From assembly GCA_965247225.1 (NCBI GenBank), contig CBDFGT010000017.1, positions 124,001-188,000 of the forward strand: DNA of 64,000 nt, in the 5' to 3' direction. Position 1 is the stretch's first letter; the number at the start of each line of letters is the position of its first letter. Source of the stretch: CBDFGT01 sp965247225 (GTDB taxonomy: Bacteria; Pseudomonadota; Alphaproteobacteria; Rhizobiales; Rhizobiaceae). Both the position numbers and the translations under genes were made by a program. The notes under the pieces were generated by a model, which was given only the letters and a program-made list of their open reading frames with translations, searched no databases and had not been told where the DNA came from. Positions 37,176 to 46,253 of the stretch are shown here, in pieces.

Positions 37176-37739
37176 ATGAACGATCCGATTGCGCAGATTG
37201 CGCCTCCGCCCTTTTCCTGCCTTGTCAAGGTAGGCCATATTTCGGCCAACCCCGTCCAGGTTCACATCTGTGCCAATGAGGAGGAGCGAAAGGGCCTCGC
37301 AGACCTGTGGGATGTGCTGTCCGTTGAATCCCTGACGGCTGAAATACAGGTATCACGCTGGAAGCGTGATGGCGTGCGCCTGAAGGGGCAGGTTCGGGCA
37401 AATCTCACCCAGGCCTGCAGTGTTACCCTTGAGCCGGTCACCTCGCAAATCGAGGAGAGTATTGATCAGGTATTCCTGCCCGAAACGTCCAGACTGGCAA
37501 AAAAAATGCTTGATCCGGCTGTCGAGTTTGTTCTGGACCCGGGTGCGCCGGATATGCCGGAAACATTCTCCGGAGATGCTGTCGATGCCGGTGCCATTGT
37601 GGCGGAATTTGCCGCTCTTGCCATCGAGCCCTATCCGCGGGTGCCAGGGGCCGTTTTTGAAGATCACATCGAGAGCACGGAGGAAACGGATGTAAAGCCC
37701 TCGCCCTTTGCCAGGTTGAAAGACTGGAAAAAGGATTGA
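37176..37739 (+). CDS. DUF177 / YceD family protein
   Basis: 187 residues. YceD proteins in many bacteria are linked to 23S rRNA accumulation and precede rpmF/plsX. The core segment QVRANLTQACSVTLEPVTSQIEESIDQVF is the DUF177 signature (a Cys followed by acidic residues), and an acidic mid-part plus PSPFARLKDWKKD tail are standard. ATG 37176 has AGGAG at 37165-37169. No rpmF lies between it and plsX here. Confidence 0.93.
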   Translation: MNDPIAQIAPPPFSCLVKVGHISANPVQVHICANEEERKGLADLWDVLSVESLTAEIQVSRWKRDGVRLKGQVRANLTQACSVTLEPVTSQIEESIDQVFLPETSRLAKKMLDPAVEFVLDPGAPDMPETFSGDAVDAGAIVAEFAALAIEPYPRVPGAVFEDHIESTEETDVKPSPFARLKDWKKD

Positions 37740-37859
37740 GAAAAGGCCGTATTCGGCAAGGCCATTCGCATGGCCGTCATTATTTAGTTGTAACCCCATC
37801 GAAAATAAGTATTTTGGCCAAAAAAACCTGCGTCTGCAGGAAAAAAGGATCAGGGACGC

Positions 37860-38906
37860 GTGATCACTATATCGCTTGATGCAATGGGTGGCGATTTTGG
37901 CCCTTCTGTCGTTATTCCGGGGGCCGCAATCGCACTGGAGCGCCACCCGGACCTGAGGTTCGTCATTTTTGGTATTCCCGGAGAATGCCTGCCGGTTTTC
38001 AACAAATATGAAGCCGTCAAGGACCGGTGCGAGTTCCGGGCATGCGAGATTGCTGTGCGGATGGATGAGAAGCCAAGCCAGGCGCTGCGGCGCGGGCGCT
38101 ATCATTCGTCCATGTGGAAGGCAATCGAAGCGGTCAAGAGTGGTGAGGCGGCAGCAACCGTGTCGGCGGGCAATACCGGCGCACTGATGGCAATGGCAAA
38201 GTTCTGCCTGAGGACACTGGCGCATATCGAAAGACCTGCCATTGCTGCTGTATGGCCAACGCTCAAGGGCGAAAGCATTGTGCTGGATGTGGGAGCGACC
38301 ATCGGTGCCGATTCTCAGCAGCTTCTGGATTTTGCCCTGATGGGCGGTGCCATGGCGCGTGCGTTGTTTCAGCTTGATCGTCCGAGCCTGGGACTGCTGA
38401 ATGTCGGTGTGGAGGAAGTCAAGGGCCAGGAAGAGGTCAGGGAGGCCGGACGCATGATCCGCGAGGCCAATCTCGATACCATTGCCTATTACGGGTTTGT
38501 CGAAGGTGATGATATTGGCCGGGGCACGGTTGATGTTGTCGTCACCGAAGGATTTTCCGGCAATATTGCCCTGAAAACCGCGGAAGGCACGGCGCGTCAG
38601 ATTGCCGAATATCTGCGGGCAGCCATGTCGCGCACGTGGGCTGCAAGGCTGGGTTATCTTCTGGCCAAGGGCGCCTTTGACCGTGTTCGCGAGAAAATGG
38701 ATCCGCGCAAGGTCAATGGCGGTGTGTTTCTGGGGCTTAACGGCGTTGTCATCAAAAGCCATGGCGGCACAGATGCGGAAGGTTTTGCAGCAGCTATTGA
38801 TGTTGGCTACAACATGGCCCGCAACGGACTGAATGACAAAATTGAAAATGACTTGAAAAAATACCATGCCAAGCGCCTGACCCTGCCAGGGCAGGGTGCT
38901 GCATGA
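37860..38906 (+). CDS. plsX: Phosphate acyltransferase PlsX
   Basis: Makes acyl-phosphate from acyl-ACP for phospholipid synthesis with PlsY. 348 residues; starts with GTG giving VITISLDAMGGDFGPSVVIPGA, the family's opening. Others: VSAGNTGALMAMAKFCLRTL, TEGFSGNIALKTAEGTARQI and GGVFLGLNGVVIKSHGGTDAEGF. Soluble or peripheral. The 22-base gap to fabH indicates an operon. Confidence 0.97.
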   Translation: MITISLDAMGGDFGPSVVIPGAAIALERHPDLRFVIFGIPGECLPVFNKYEAVKDRCEFRACEIAVRMDEKPSQALRRGRYHSSMWKAIEAVKSGEAAATVSAGNTGALMAMAKFCLRTLAHIERPAIAAVWPTLKGESIVLDVGATIGADSQQLLDFALMGGAMARALFQLDRPSLGLLNVGVEEVKGQEEVREAGRMIREANLDTIAYYGFVEGDDIGRGTVDVVVTEGFSGNIALKTAEGTARQIAEYLRAAMSRTWAARLGYLLAKGAFDRVREKMDPRKVNGGVFLGLNGVVIKSHGGTDAEGFAAAIDVGYNMARNGLNDKIENDLKKYHAKRLTLPGQGAA

Positions 38907-38928
38907 AAAAAGACAGGACAGGGCAGGA

Positions 38929-39900
38929 ATGATTCGCTCGGCAGTTCGCGGATATGGTGCAGCACTTCCAAAACGTGTTGTGACCAATCAGGAAATGGAA
39001 ACGCTGGTTGACACAACCGACGAGTGGATTGTTCAGCGCACAGGAATCCGTCAGCGCTATATTGCCGGTGATGACGAAACAACGGCATCGCTCGGCGAAG
39101 CGGCTGCCCGCGCGGCACTGGACAATGCGGGCCTTGGGCCGCAGGATATTGATCTTGTCATTGTTGCCACATCCACACCGGACAACACCTTTCCGGCAAC
39201 ATCGGTCAATATTCAAAACCGTTTGGGCATGAACAATGGTTTTGCCTTTGATGTTCAGGCGGTCTGTTCGGGTTTTGTCTATGCCGTTGCCACGGCGGAT
39301 CTCTATATTCGCGGCGGCATGGCCAAACGTGTTCTGGTGATCGGGGCTGAAACATTCTCGCGTATTCTGGACTGGAATGACCGGACAACCTGTGTGCTGT
39401 TCGGGGATGGTGCCGGTGCGCTGGTTCTGGAAGCGTCGGAAGGCACGGGCGCTGCAACAGATCGTGGCATCCTGACATCGCATCTGCGATCTGACGGTCG
39501 CCACAAGGACAAGCTGTTCGTGGATGGCGGGCCTTCCACGACCGGCACTGTGGGACATCTGCGCATGGAAGGGCGTGAAGTCTTCAAATATGCTGTTGGC
39601 ATGATCACGGGCGTTATCACCGATGCTTTTGAGGCGACCGGTCTGAGCCCGGACGATCTCGACTGGCTCGTTCCGCATCAGGCCAATCTGCGAATCATTG
39701 ATGGTGCCGCAAGGAAGGCTGGTATCCCGATGGAAAAGGTTGTCGTGACGGTGGACCTGCACGGCAATACATCGGCTGCCTCGATCCCGCTGGCGCTGTC
39801 TGTTGCAGCCTCGGACGGTCGTATCAAGCCCGGAGATCTGGTCATGCTGGAGGCTATGGGTGGTGGATTTACATGGGGTTCCGTACTTTTGCGATGGTAG
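38929..39900 (+). CDS. fabH: 3-oxoacyl-ACP synthase III FabH
   Basis: Starts fatty-acid synthesis by condensing acetyl-CoA with malonyl-ACP. 323 residues. Catalytic Cys113 is in DVQAVCSGFVYAVA; the His is in LVPHQANLRI and the Asn in DLHGNTSAASIP, completing the triad. ATG 38929 with AGGG is preferred over the upstream frame. The MITE-like element begins 73 bases after its stop and separates it from ihfA. Confidence 0.97.
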   Translation: MIRSAVRGYGAALPKRVVTNQEMETLVDTTDEWIVQRTGIRQRYIAGDDETTASLGEAAARAALDNAGLGPQDIDLVIVATSTPDNTFPATSVNIQNRLGMNNGFAFDVQAVCSGFVYAVATADLYIRGGMAKRVLVIGAETFSRILDWNDRTTCVLFGDGAGALVLEASEGTGAATDRGILTSHLRSDGRHKDKLFVDGGPSTTGTVGHLRMEGREVFKYAVGMITGVITDAFEATGLSPDDLDWLVPHQANLRIIDGAARKAGIPMEKVVVTVDLHGNTSAASIPLALSVAASDGRIKPGDLVMLEAMGGGFTWGSVLLRW

Positions 39901-39973
39901 AATACGTTCTTGACCTTTCTGCGCTTGACCACCAGACATAAGCTCAATATCTTTGTCCTTTAAGAATATTTGT

Positions 39974-40242
39974 TAGGGCGTGTCGTCAGTTATAGATTGG
40001 AACGTGGTTTGAGGGAAAATGGTTCAGTTTCAGGAGCAAAATCGCAGGAAGGGCCTACCCCTTTCAAGATTTTGCGACGCCAAAATGGACCATTTTCACC
40101 AAATCCTCCGGACGCGGCGAATTTTGCCGCTGAATGCGTTAAAAATGCTCGTGATACATTGGGTATCACTTGCGCTTTTCGTCTGTTCAGCGACAAAATT
40201 CGTCTCGCGCCACGACCAATCTATAACTGACGACACGCCCTA
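39974..40242. mobile_element. MITE-like element with 27-bp perfect terminal inverted repeats
   Basis: Bases 39974-40000 and 40216-40242 are perfect inverted copies (27 of 27), starting TAGGGCGTGTCGTC. The outermost TA occurs at both ends and could be the target duplication. The 269-base unit encodes no transposase; a 74-codon open frame inside ends at 40243 and looks accidental. Internal palindromes (GCAAAATC/GATTTTGC; AAAATGGACCATTTT) add structure. Similar ends are carried by IS5- or IS630-type elements in rhizobia, an inference only. It lies between fabH and ihfA, with its right end 27 bases before the ihfA start. Confidence 0.85.
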
Positions 40243-40269
40243 GTGTTGATACTGTGATCGGCGGGGAAA

Positions 40270-40602
40270 ATGAGTGCAAAAACTGTAACACGCGCAGATT
40301 TGGCTGAGACTGTTTTCCGTAAAGTAGGCCTTTCCAGAACGGAATCTGCCGAACTCGTTGAAATGGTGATTGACGAGATTTGTAACGCCATCGTTCGCGG
40401 GGAAAGTGTCAAGCTCTCCTCTTTTGCAACTTTCCAGGTTCGCGACAAGAATGAACGTATAGGGCGCAACCCAAAGACCGGCGAAGAGGTTCCTATCTCT
40501 CCGCGCCGTGTGATGACGTTCAAGGCGTCCAATGTGTTGAAGCAGCGTGTTTTGAAATCGCATTTGTCCCGTAAATCCAGGCAGAAGACGGTTTCTGCCT
40601 GA
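40270..40602 (+). CDS. ihfA: Integration host factor subunit alpha
   Basis: 110-residue HU/IHF family protein that bends DNA with IhfB. Typical segments are TRADLAETVFRKVGLSRTESAELVE, VKLSSFATFQVRDKNERIGRNPKTGEEVPI (the DNA-intercalating beta arm with conserved NPKTGE) and SPRRVMTFKASNVLKQRV. GGGG upstream serves as the ribosome site. The MITE-like element ends 27 bases before the start, so the promoter must be inside it or further upstream. Confidence 0.96.
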   Translation: MSAKTVTRADLAETVFRKVGLSRTESAELVEMVIDEICNAIVRGESVKLSSFATFQVRDKNERIGRNPKTGEEVPISPRRVMTFKASNVLKQRVLKSHLSRKSRQKTVSA

Positions 40603-40722
40603 CAGGGCCCGTAGAATGAAAGGCCCGTCAGTTTTGCTGGCAGGGTGGCGTTGAGACACAGGAAACGCCGGTATTGTATTCAGGTCATAGTCGGCGTCAT
40701 ATTGGTTCAGGGGATTGCACAG

Positions 40723-41256
40723 ATGGATAAGAGTCCGGATGCATTTCGCACGATCAGCGAGGTTGCGGATGATCTTGACCTTCCACAGCATGTGTTGCGT
40801 TTCTGGGAAACCCGCTTCATTCAGATAAAACCGCTCAAGCGTGGCGGCGGTCGTCGCTATTACCGGCCTGAAGATGTGGATTTGCTCAAGGGTATCCGCC
40901 ATCTGCTCTATGATCATGGCTACACGATCAAGGGTGTTCAAAAACTCCTCAAGACCAACGGCAACAAATTTGTAACGGCACTGGCTGATGGTGATCTGGC
41001 AACGGTGGAAGCCCTGGCCGCTGCCAATACCGAGGCTGCCGTGCAGCACAAGACCGTGGTCTTTGATGATGACCAGATTGTCGGTCGCCCGAAGACCCCT
41101 GCGATCCGCCGTTTCTTCGGCATGGTAGGCAGTCCGGATGATCCGTCCGAAGTCAGCATCGGGTCCATAGGCATCGGCAAGGAAGATCGCTCGCTTCTCC
41201 AGGAAGCACTCTATGACCTTCTCGAATGCAAACGCCTGCTGGATCAGGTGCGCTGA
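40723..41256 (+). CDS. MerR family transcriptional regulator
   Basis: 177 residues. An N-terminal winged helix (FRTISEVADDLDLPQHVLRFWETRF then GGGRRYYRPEDVDLLKGIRHLLYDHGYTIKGVQKLLKTNG) is followed by a longer, mostly unknown C-terminal part. No ligand cysteines of the metal-sensing type are seen. The gene follows ihfA in most Rhizobiales; targets unknown. ATG 40723 (MDKSPDAF) is preferred over the open frame from 40645. Confidence 0.9.
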   Translation: MDKSPDAFRTISEVADDLDLPQHVLRFWETRFIQIKPLKRGGGRRYYRPEDVDLLKGIRHLLYDHGYTIKGVQKLLKTNGNKFVTALADGDLATVEALAAANTEAAVQHKTVVFDDDQIVGRPKTPAIRRFFGMVGSPDDPSEVSIGSIGIGKEDRSLLQEALYDLLECKRLLDQVR

Positions 41257-41262
41257 CACGCT

Positions 41263-42444
41263 CTACAGCTTTGCCAGATCCCGGTGTGATCCTGTCCATT
41301 CTGGCACAACAATCATATGGGTTACATCACCCCGCTGGTAGGCGGCCAAAAACCGTTTGTAATCGGCAAATGCCACGCAGCCGTGCGAATCTCCGCGTGT
41401 GCGCAGGAGATAGCTGTGGGCCAGAATGCCGTCGCGACCGTGCGGATTGATACCATCAATAGGTGTCATGCGGATGGCGGCAACACCGTGAAACAGGGTT
41501 TCCCGCATGGACAGGCGATATGTGCTCGGCGGTGTCGGCCCGCGCATGCGTACATGGGCATATTTCGGATTGTCACGCATCTTTCCAATGCCGGAATGGG
41601 CTTCCAGCCGTTCGCCGTTCGGCAGGTAGACCACACCGGCCGAAATGTCGAAAATGGCTGTGCGTGAACCGCGTGGTGGCAGCTTGATCTTGGTTTGCGG
41701 ACGGGGAGACACATCGATGCTATCGTCTTGCGTTGGCGCATAGGCAAGGGCTGCCACAGCCGCCGGAGCCACAGGCTTTGGCCGGGCAGGGCGGGCCATG
41801 GGCAGAGGCACCGTATAGCCCGGGTCTCCGGGCCGGGCAGCAGAGGGTTTCATCACCAGATTGAAGGCGTCAACAGCGTCCGGATCAACATTCGCAGAGG
41901 CAACTTCAACAGTTTCAGGAGTCTTGGGTTTGACAACGGCAATGTGCAGCGCACCCGTTGATACGGTTGCCATGGCCACAAGCCCGGTTTTCAGCGCGGA
42001 TGCCGACGCCGAAGCGACCAGCGGCTTCAGGCGATCGCCCTTGCCCTCTGAAGGGGAAAGCTCGGCAAATTCGGGCGTGATCCGGCCTGACGTGTCGAGA
42101 AGCGGTGCGTTTTTCGCAATCTTTACAACGGAGTGTTTGGCATGCCACCGGGCAAGGTCTGCCGGCGTGATGGCGGGTTTCTTCTGAAAGTCTGATATCG
42201 GTGTCTTTGCCGTCACAGACAGCAATGTCGGCGAAGGAAGGCGGTTTGAAAAATCCGCATGGCGACCACCCAGAGGCGAGAAAAACGACAGCATGGTTGC
42301 AGCCGCAGCGACAACCCAGGCGGCGGCAAACAGGGCTGCGCAAAGGGTCAGTAACGGGCCGCGACCGTATTTTGGGCGCCTGACCGGCGATACAGGACCG
42401 CCAAAGGACACAAAGCCCCGGTACTCATCACTCACATACGCCAT
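41263..42444 (-). CDS. DUF2778 (L,D-transpeptidase-like) envelope protein
   Basis: About 393 residues. An N-terminal membrane helix (LLTLCAALFAAAWVVAAAATML) is followed by a long low-complexity linker rich in Ala, Pro, Lys and Val and then a C-terminal DUF2778 domain with LPPRGSRTAIFDISAGVVYL, MRETLFHGVAAIRMTPID and the catalytic-looking DSHGCVAF. This is the Tlde1/L,D-transpeptidase-type fold active on peptidoglycan. ATG 42444 starts MAYVSDEYRGF; the ribosome site is weak. It converges on the MerR gene with only six bases between. Confidence 0.83.
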   Translation of the reverse strand: MAYVSDEYRGFVSFGGPVSPVRRPKYGRGPLLTLCAALFAAAWVVAAAATMLSFFSPLGGRHADFSNRLPSPTLLSVTAKTPISDFQKKPAITPADLARWHAKHSVVKIAKNAPLLDTSGRITPEFAELSPSEGKGDRLKPLVASASASALKTGLVAMATVSTGALHIAVVKPKTPETVEVASANVDPDAVDAFNLVMKPSAARPGDPGYTVPLPMARPARPKPVAPAAVAALAYAPTQDDSIDVSPRPQTKIKLPPRGSRTAIFDISAGVVYLPNGERLEAHSGIGKMRDNPKYAHVRMRGPTPPSTYRLSMRETLFHGVAAIRMTPIDGINPHGRDGILAHSYLLRTRGDSHGCVAFADYKRFLAAYQRGDVTHMIVVPEWTGSHRDLAKL

Positions 42445-42860
42445 ACGCTTACTCGTTGAAAGGTTACGCCACAAAGTCGTCATCAGGCAGTTTGGCCTGC
42501 ATGGCCCGCTCCGGCTGTCGGCAGGAACTGTCATTCGATAACCGGAGAATGAACAATCTTGGTTAACAAACCTTCTATGACGGACATCTTTGTCGCAACA
42601 CTGGAAAAAATCAGGGCTCCGGTTCAGGCATTGGCTCGGGCACAGGCTTCTGCGCGGCCTCGCATCGCCCATATTGCATCGGGTCTTTAGACAGGCTTTT
42701 TGCTGATAATGAGACAGGAATGCGGCTGCATCAATCCGGTGTCATGCGCATGGCAATATCACACGAGAAGGGACAGACAGCATTTTTGTGCGGGCAACAT
42801 GCATTTTCTCTTGCGCTTCGATGCCAGAAAAGCTACCCGGTGCAAGCTGTTTTACAGCGT
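42445..42860. other. Intergenic region before tRNA-Pro
   Basis: About 416 bases between the DUF2778 start and tRNA-Pro with no supported gene. It should carry the promoters of both; no further structure was recognised. Confidence 0.5.
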
Positions 42861-42937
<77 letters not shown>

Positions 42938-43056
42938 TCCGCCTTCGCTGATTTTGCCAAAGGCAAAATCTAGCTACGGCGTGATTGGTTGTAACACAAT
43001 CAACGCCGGAGCGTACGAAGCGGATGTCACGACGCAGCCCGAAGGGCGAAGGCGGA
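42938..43056. repeat. Multi-hairpin element between tRNA-Pro and the GIY-YIG gene
   Basis: The outer arms 42938-42948 and 43046-43056 are perfect 11-base inverted repeats. Inside are GATTTTGCC/GGCAAAATC (42950-42958 with 42962-42970, 3-base loop) and GGCGTGATTG with an almost complementary copy (42978-42987 with 42997-43007). The element begins right after the tRNA CCA end and stops five bases before the endonuclease ATG, so it forms its entire leader. Confidence 0.75.
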
Positions 43057-43060
43057 CAGA

Positions 43061-43300
43061 ATGAAATATGTCTATATGCTGCAAAGTGAAGTCCAGCCCG
43101 ATAGATATTATGTAGGCTGCACGATTGATATCAAGAAACGTTATGGTGAACATAACCGAGGAGAATCAACGCACACCAGGAAGTTTATACCTTGGAAACT
43201 CGTTGGTTACCTTGCATTCTCAGATCATGATAAAGCCGATAGATTTGAGGAATATCTAAAAACGGCTTCGGGCAGGGCTTTTGCGAAGAAGTATTTTTAG
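43061..43300 (+). CDS. Small GIY-YIG nuclease family protein
   Basis: 79 residues comprising a single GIY-YIG domain: YVYMLQS, then RYYVGCTIDIKKRYGEHNRG, then KLVGYLAFSDHDKADRFEEYLK. YVY and YVG take the GIY and YIG positions, and the Arg of IKKRYGEH and the Glu near RFEEYLK fit the active site. Similar stand-alone proteins (UPF0213/YhbQ type) may be repair or mobile nucleases. The codon usage is more AT-rich than its neighbours. It sits directly behind tRNA-Pro and the hairpin element. Confidence 0.9.
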   Translation: MKYVYMLQSEVQPDRYYVGCTIDIKKRYGEHNRGESTHTRKFIPWKLVGYLAFSDHDKADRFEEYLKTASGRAFAKKYF

Positions 43301-43392
43301 GAAGAAAATTATGCTCAAAATAGAAACATCACCCTTAACGTATTTTTCTCAACGAAACGAAGACCATTTATGAACTGTCCAACCCTTGCGGT

Positions 43393-44631
43393 TCAGACCT
43401 GTCGCAATGCCTTCTGGTAATGATGTTCCAGGGCATGGCATCCCCACACAATTCCATAGAGCAGATACATATGCCGCCAGTGGTCAATGTCGATCACATT
43501 GGCAATGGCGATATGGCCGACGACACCGGTCCAGGCAATCATCAGGTAGGGCTGCCACGGGCGTTCCCGCAACAGCAGCCGGAAGCCGACGGCAATGGTG
43601 GAAAGGGCAAGAGAAACATAGGCCACCAGCCCGAGCCAGCCGTAGGATGTCAGGCTTTTCAGCCAGATATTGTGTTCGTCTTCCTTGAAATACAGCTTGC
43701 TGAAGACGAGAGGACCAATGCCCAGCGGCTTTTCCATCGACAGCAGGAAGCCGAAGGCATGGCGGGCAAAGCGTCCCTCGCGGTCGCCGTCATATTGCTG
43801 CACCAGCGCCGAACGGCTGATCAGCATGTCGGAAACCTGTTTGATCTGCAGGGCTACGACAATGGTGACAACAATGGCGATAAAGCCGCTCATGGCAATG
43901 AGCAGAACCTTGAGCCGGAATGTGCCGCTGCGGTCTTTCAGAAGCATCAGCATGATCACAAGAATGGCACAAAGCACATAGAGCCCCCATGCCGCACGCG
44001 AGAAGGACAGGAGAACGCCCAGTGTGAGAATGCCCAGTATGGCAATCCGCAACGGCATATGCCTGGCACGCCCGGTCAGGATCCCATGGATCATGAACAT
44101 GGACGGCGGCACGAGATAGGGGCCAAAGACGTTCGGATCCTGAAACGCGCCCTTGGCGCGGTCATAGAGGGTGAAAACCTCCGCGCCGGGAAAGGCGTGA
44201 AAATAGCCCAGAATTCCGAGGATCGAGGTAATGGTGGCTGCAGCAGTCCATGCGTCAAAGATCAGCGCCAGCCGCTGGTGGCGTTCTTCCACAATGGCCG
44301 CATAGAAGATGGCCGTCAGCGCCAGAAAAATCGACACCGCAATATACATGGGCCCTTCGTTCAGTTCCTTCATGACGGTCAGCGACAGAAGCCCGCCGAC
44401 ATTGAAGGTGATCAAAAGGCCAAACAGCGGAAAGGTCTTGCGTGATATTTTCAGGCCCAGCAGAAACCAGACGCCGACCATGCCCGCCATGAACAGCTCA
44501 TAGGGGGCCGGTTCTGAAATCACAAAGCCCGAGAGAAAGACACCCACAGTCACACAGGCAGAGCCCGCAAGGGCCAGCAATGCCATTTGCGGGCGCAAGA
44601 CGGCCGGATGGTGGGTGTCCATCGTGCTCAA
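43393..44631 (-). CDS. O-antigen ligase/polymerase family protein (Wzy/ExoQ-like)
   Basis: Polytopic protein of 412 residues with about 11 helices and the Wzy_C-type signature: RAKGAFQDPNVFGPYLVPPS, LLSFSRAAWGLYV, and EDEHNIWLKSLTSYGWLGL in the last large loop. It would polymerise repeat units of the exopolysaccharide on the periplasmic face. The ATG overlaps the upstream transferase stop by four bases (44628-44631), so it is last in a minus-strand operon. Confidence 0.9.
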   Translation of the reverse strand: MSTMDTHHPAVLRPQMALLALAGSACVTVGVFLSGFVISEPAPYELFMAGMVGVWFLLGLKISRKTFPLFGLLITFNVGGLLSLTVMKELNEGPMYIAVSIFLALTAIFYAAIVEERHQRLALIFDAWTAAATITSILGILGYFHAFPGAEVFTLYDRAKGAFQDPNVFGPYLVPPSMFMIHGILTGRARHMPLRIAILGILTLGVLLSFSRAAWGLYVLCAILVIMLMLLKDRSGTFRLKVLLIAMSGFIAIVVTIVVALQIKQVSDMLISRSALVQQYDGDREGRFARHAFGFLLSMEKPLGIGPLVFSKLYFKEDEHNIWLKSLTSYGWLGLVAYVSLALSTIAVGFRLLLRERPWQPYLMIAWTGVVGHIAIANVIDIDHWRHMYLLYGIVWGCHALEHHYQKALRQV

Positions 44632-46205
44632 TAGGCATTGTCCGTGTTGAGCAGGCGGACCGGTGTCAGGAACAGGATCTTCAGATCCAGAAGCAGCGAC
44701 CAGTTTTCGATATAGTAGAGATCGCAGGCCGTGCGGGCCTGGATTTTCTCGTCATTGTCAATTTCGCCACGCCAGCCATTGATCTGCGCCCAGCCGGTGA
44801 CCCCGGGCTTCACGCGATGACGGGCAAAATAGGTGTCGACCACTTCCACATATTTGCGGTCGGCCGTTTGCGCCAGAACCGCATGCGGACGCGGACCCAC
44901 CAGCGACAGCGTACCCATAAGCACGTTAAACAGCTGCGGAAGCTCGTCAATGGAGGATTTGCGCAAGAACCGGCCAACGGGTGTCACACGCGGATCACCC
45001 TTGGTAACGGCCTGTCTGGCCGTCTGGTCAGCCAGATTGGTATACATGGAACGGAATTTGAAAACATTGATGACTTCATTGTTGAGGCCGTGGCGCTTCT
45101 GCACGAAAAACACAGGCCCCTTTGACGTTGCCTTGACGGCAATGGCCGAGGCTATGAAGACCGGCCAGAGCAGGCTCAGGGCAAATATCGTGAAGAACAG
45201 GTCGAAAATCCGTTTGGCAACACCGTCCCAGTCGCGGATCGGCTTGTCGAACACGTTTACCATGTCTGGCGCGGCGGCGCGGGCAACCGTGCGGGGACGA
45301 AATTTCAGGCCATCGGCATGGGCGGCAATGCGAATATCAAGCGGCAGCACCCAGAGCGTCTTGAGCATTGCCATGATCCGGGCTTCGGCAGAAAGGGGCA
45401 GGGCGATGATCAGGAGATCAATATGGGCAATGCGGGCAAATTCCACCAGTTCATCCACGGTGCCCAGCTTGGGATAGCCGGCAATAATTGCAGGCGAGCG
45501 TGCAGCATCGCGATCATCAAATATACCGCAGATGCGGATATCATTGTCGGGCTGCATTTCCAGATCGCGGATCAGATCTTTCACCGGCTGTCCGCCGCCA
45601 ACGATAACCGCGCGGCGCTCCAGAACGCCATTGCGCGCCCAGCGCCGCAGTGCCATGGCCAGCACCAGCCGTTCCATTGCCAGAAACGCAATGCCGCCGA
45701 CATACCAGGCCGCAAACAGGCCGGTGGTGGACAGGCCCGGTTGCAGCGCCAGCGGCATCATGAAGGGAACCGGCAGGAAGCTGAGGGTCCAGGCGATCCA
45801 GACACGCGGAATTTCGCGGCGTCGGCTGCGCAGCACCGGTATGGAATAGGCATCTGCAAATTGCAGCACGGTAACGGTCAAAAGCGCCGAAAAGATCAGG
45901 ATCATGGCGAACAGAAATGGAGCGACGACAGGGGCCGACATCACAACCGTGCACATCAATGTGCCAAAGCCCAGAAGCGCAACGAACTCTGCCACACGGC
46001 AATAGCCGCGAAACATGGCGCCGGAAAAACTCTGCGTGCTGAAATGCACGGCAGTCAGATGCGCAACCTTGTTAAGGCCGGGGCCGTCCTTTTTGGGGGA
46101 TGGTTCTCCACCCCCCTCGACGCGCCTGTTGACGCCGGTAGAAACCTGCTTGCGAAGCCCGTCAATATCAATGGATTCTGAATTTGATTTTTGGGTCATG
46201 TCCAT
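44628..46205 (-). CDS. Polyprenyl-phosphate sugar-phosphate transferase (WcaJ/ExoY family)
   Basis: Initiates repeat-unit assembly by moving a sugar phosphate onto undecaprenyl phosphate. 525 residues: several N-terminal helices, a CoA-binding-like domain (VIVGGGQPVKDLIRDLEMQP), then the bacterial sugar transferase domain from KRIFDLFFTIFALSLLWPVF to the end, with FVQKRHGLNNEVINVFKFRSM, SSIDELPQLFNVL and SLVGPRPHAV, the family's catalytic and binding motifs. The substrate sugar is not determinable. Second gene of the minus-strand polysaccharide operon, 48 bases after the glycosyltransferase. Confidence 0.93.
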   Translation of the reverse strand: MDMTQKSNSESIDIDGLRKQVSTGVNRRVEGGGEPSPKKDGPGLNKVAHLTAVHFSTQSFSGAMFRGYCRVAEFVALLGFGTLMCTVVMSAPVVAPFLFAMILIFSALLTVTVLQFADAYSIPVLRSRRREIPRVWIAWTLSFLPVPFMMPLALQPGLSTTGLFAAWYVGGIAFLAMERLVLAMALRRWARNGVLERRAVIVGGGQPVKDLIRDLEMQPDNDIRICGIFDDRDAARSPAIIAGYPKLGTVDELVEFARIAHIDLLIIALPLSAEARIMAMLKTLWVLPLDIRIAAHADGLKFRPRTVARAAAPDMVNVFDKPIRDWDGVAKRIFDLFFTIFALSLLWPVFIASAIAVKATSKGPVFFVQKRHGLNNEVINVFKFRSMYTNLADQTARQAVTKGDPRVTPVGRFLRKSSIDELPQLFNVLMGTLSLVGPRPHAVLAQTADRKYVEVVDTYFARHRVKPGVTGWAQINGWRGEIDNDEKIQARTACDLYYIENWSLLLDLKILFLTPVRLLNTDNAY

Positions 46206-46253
46206 TCCCGCGTGTCAATAGTTTCGTGGTAACAGAAATGCGCTAAGAAAGGT

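Noticed and set aside
40019..40243. Possible 74-codon gene inside the MITE
   Set aside because: Its reading frame runs through the terminal repeat, has no ribosome site and no protein resemblance.
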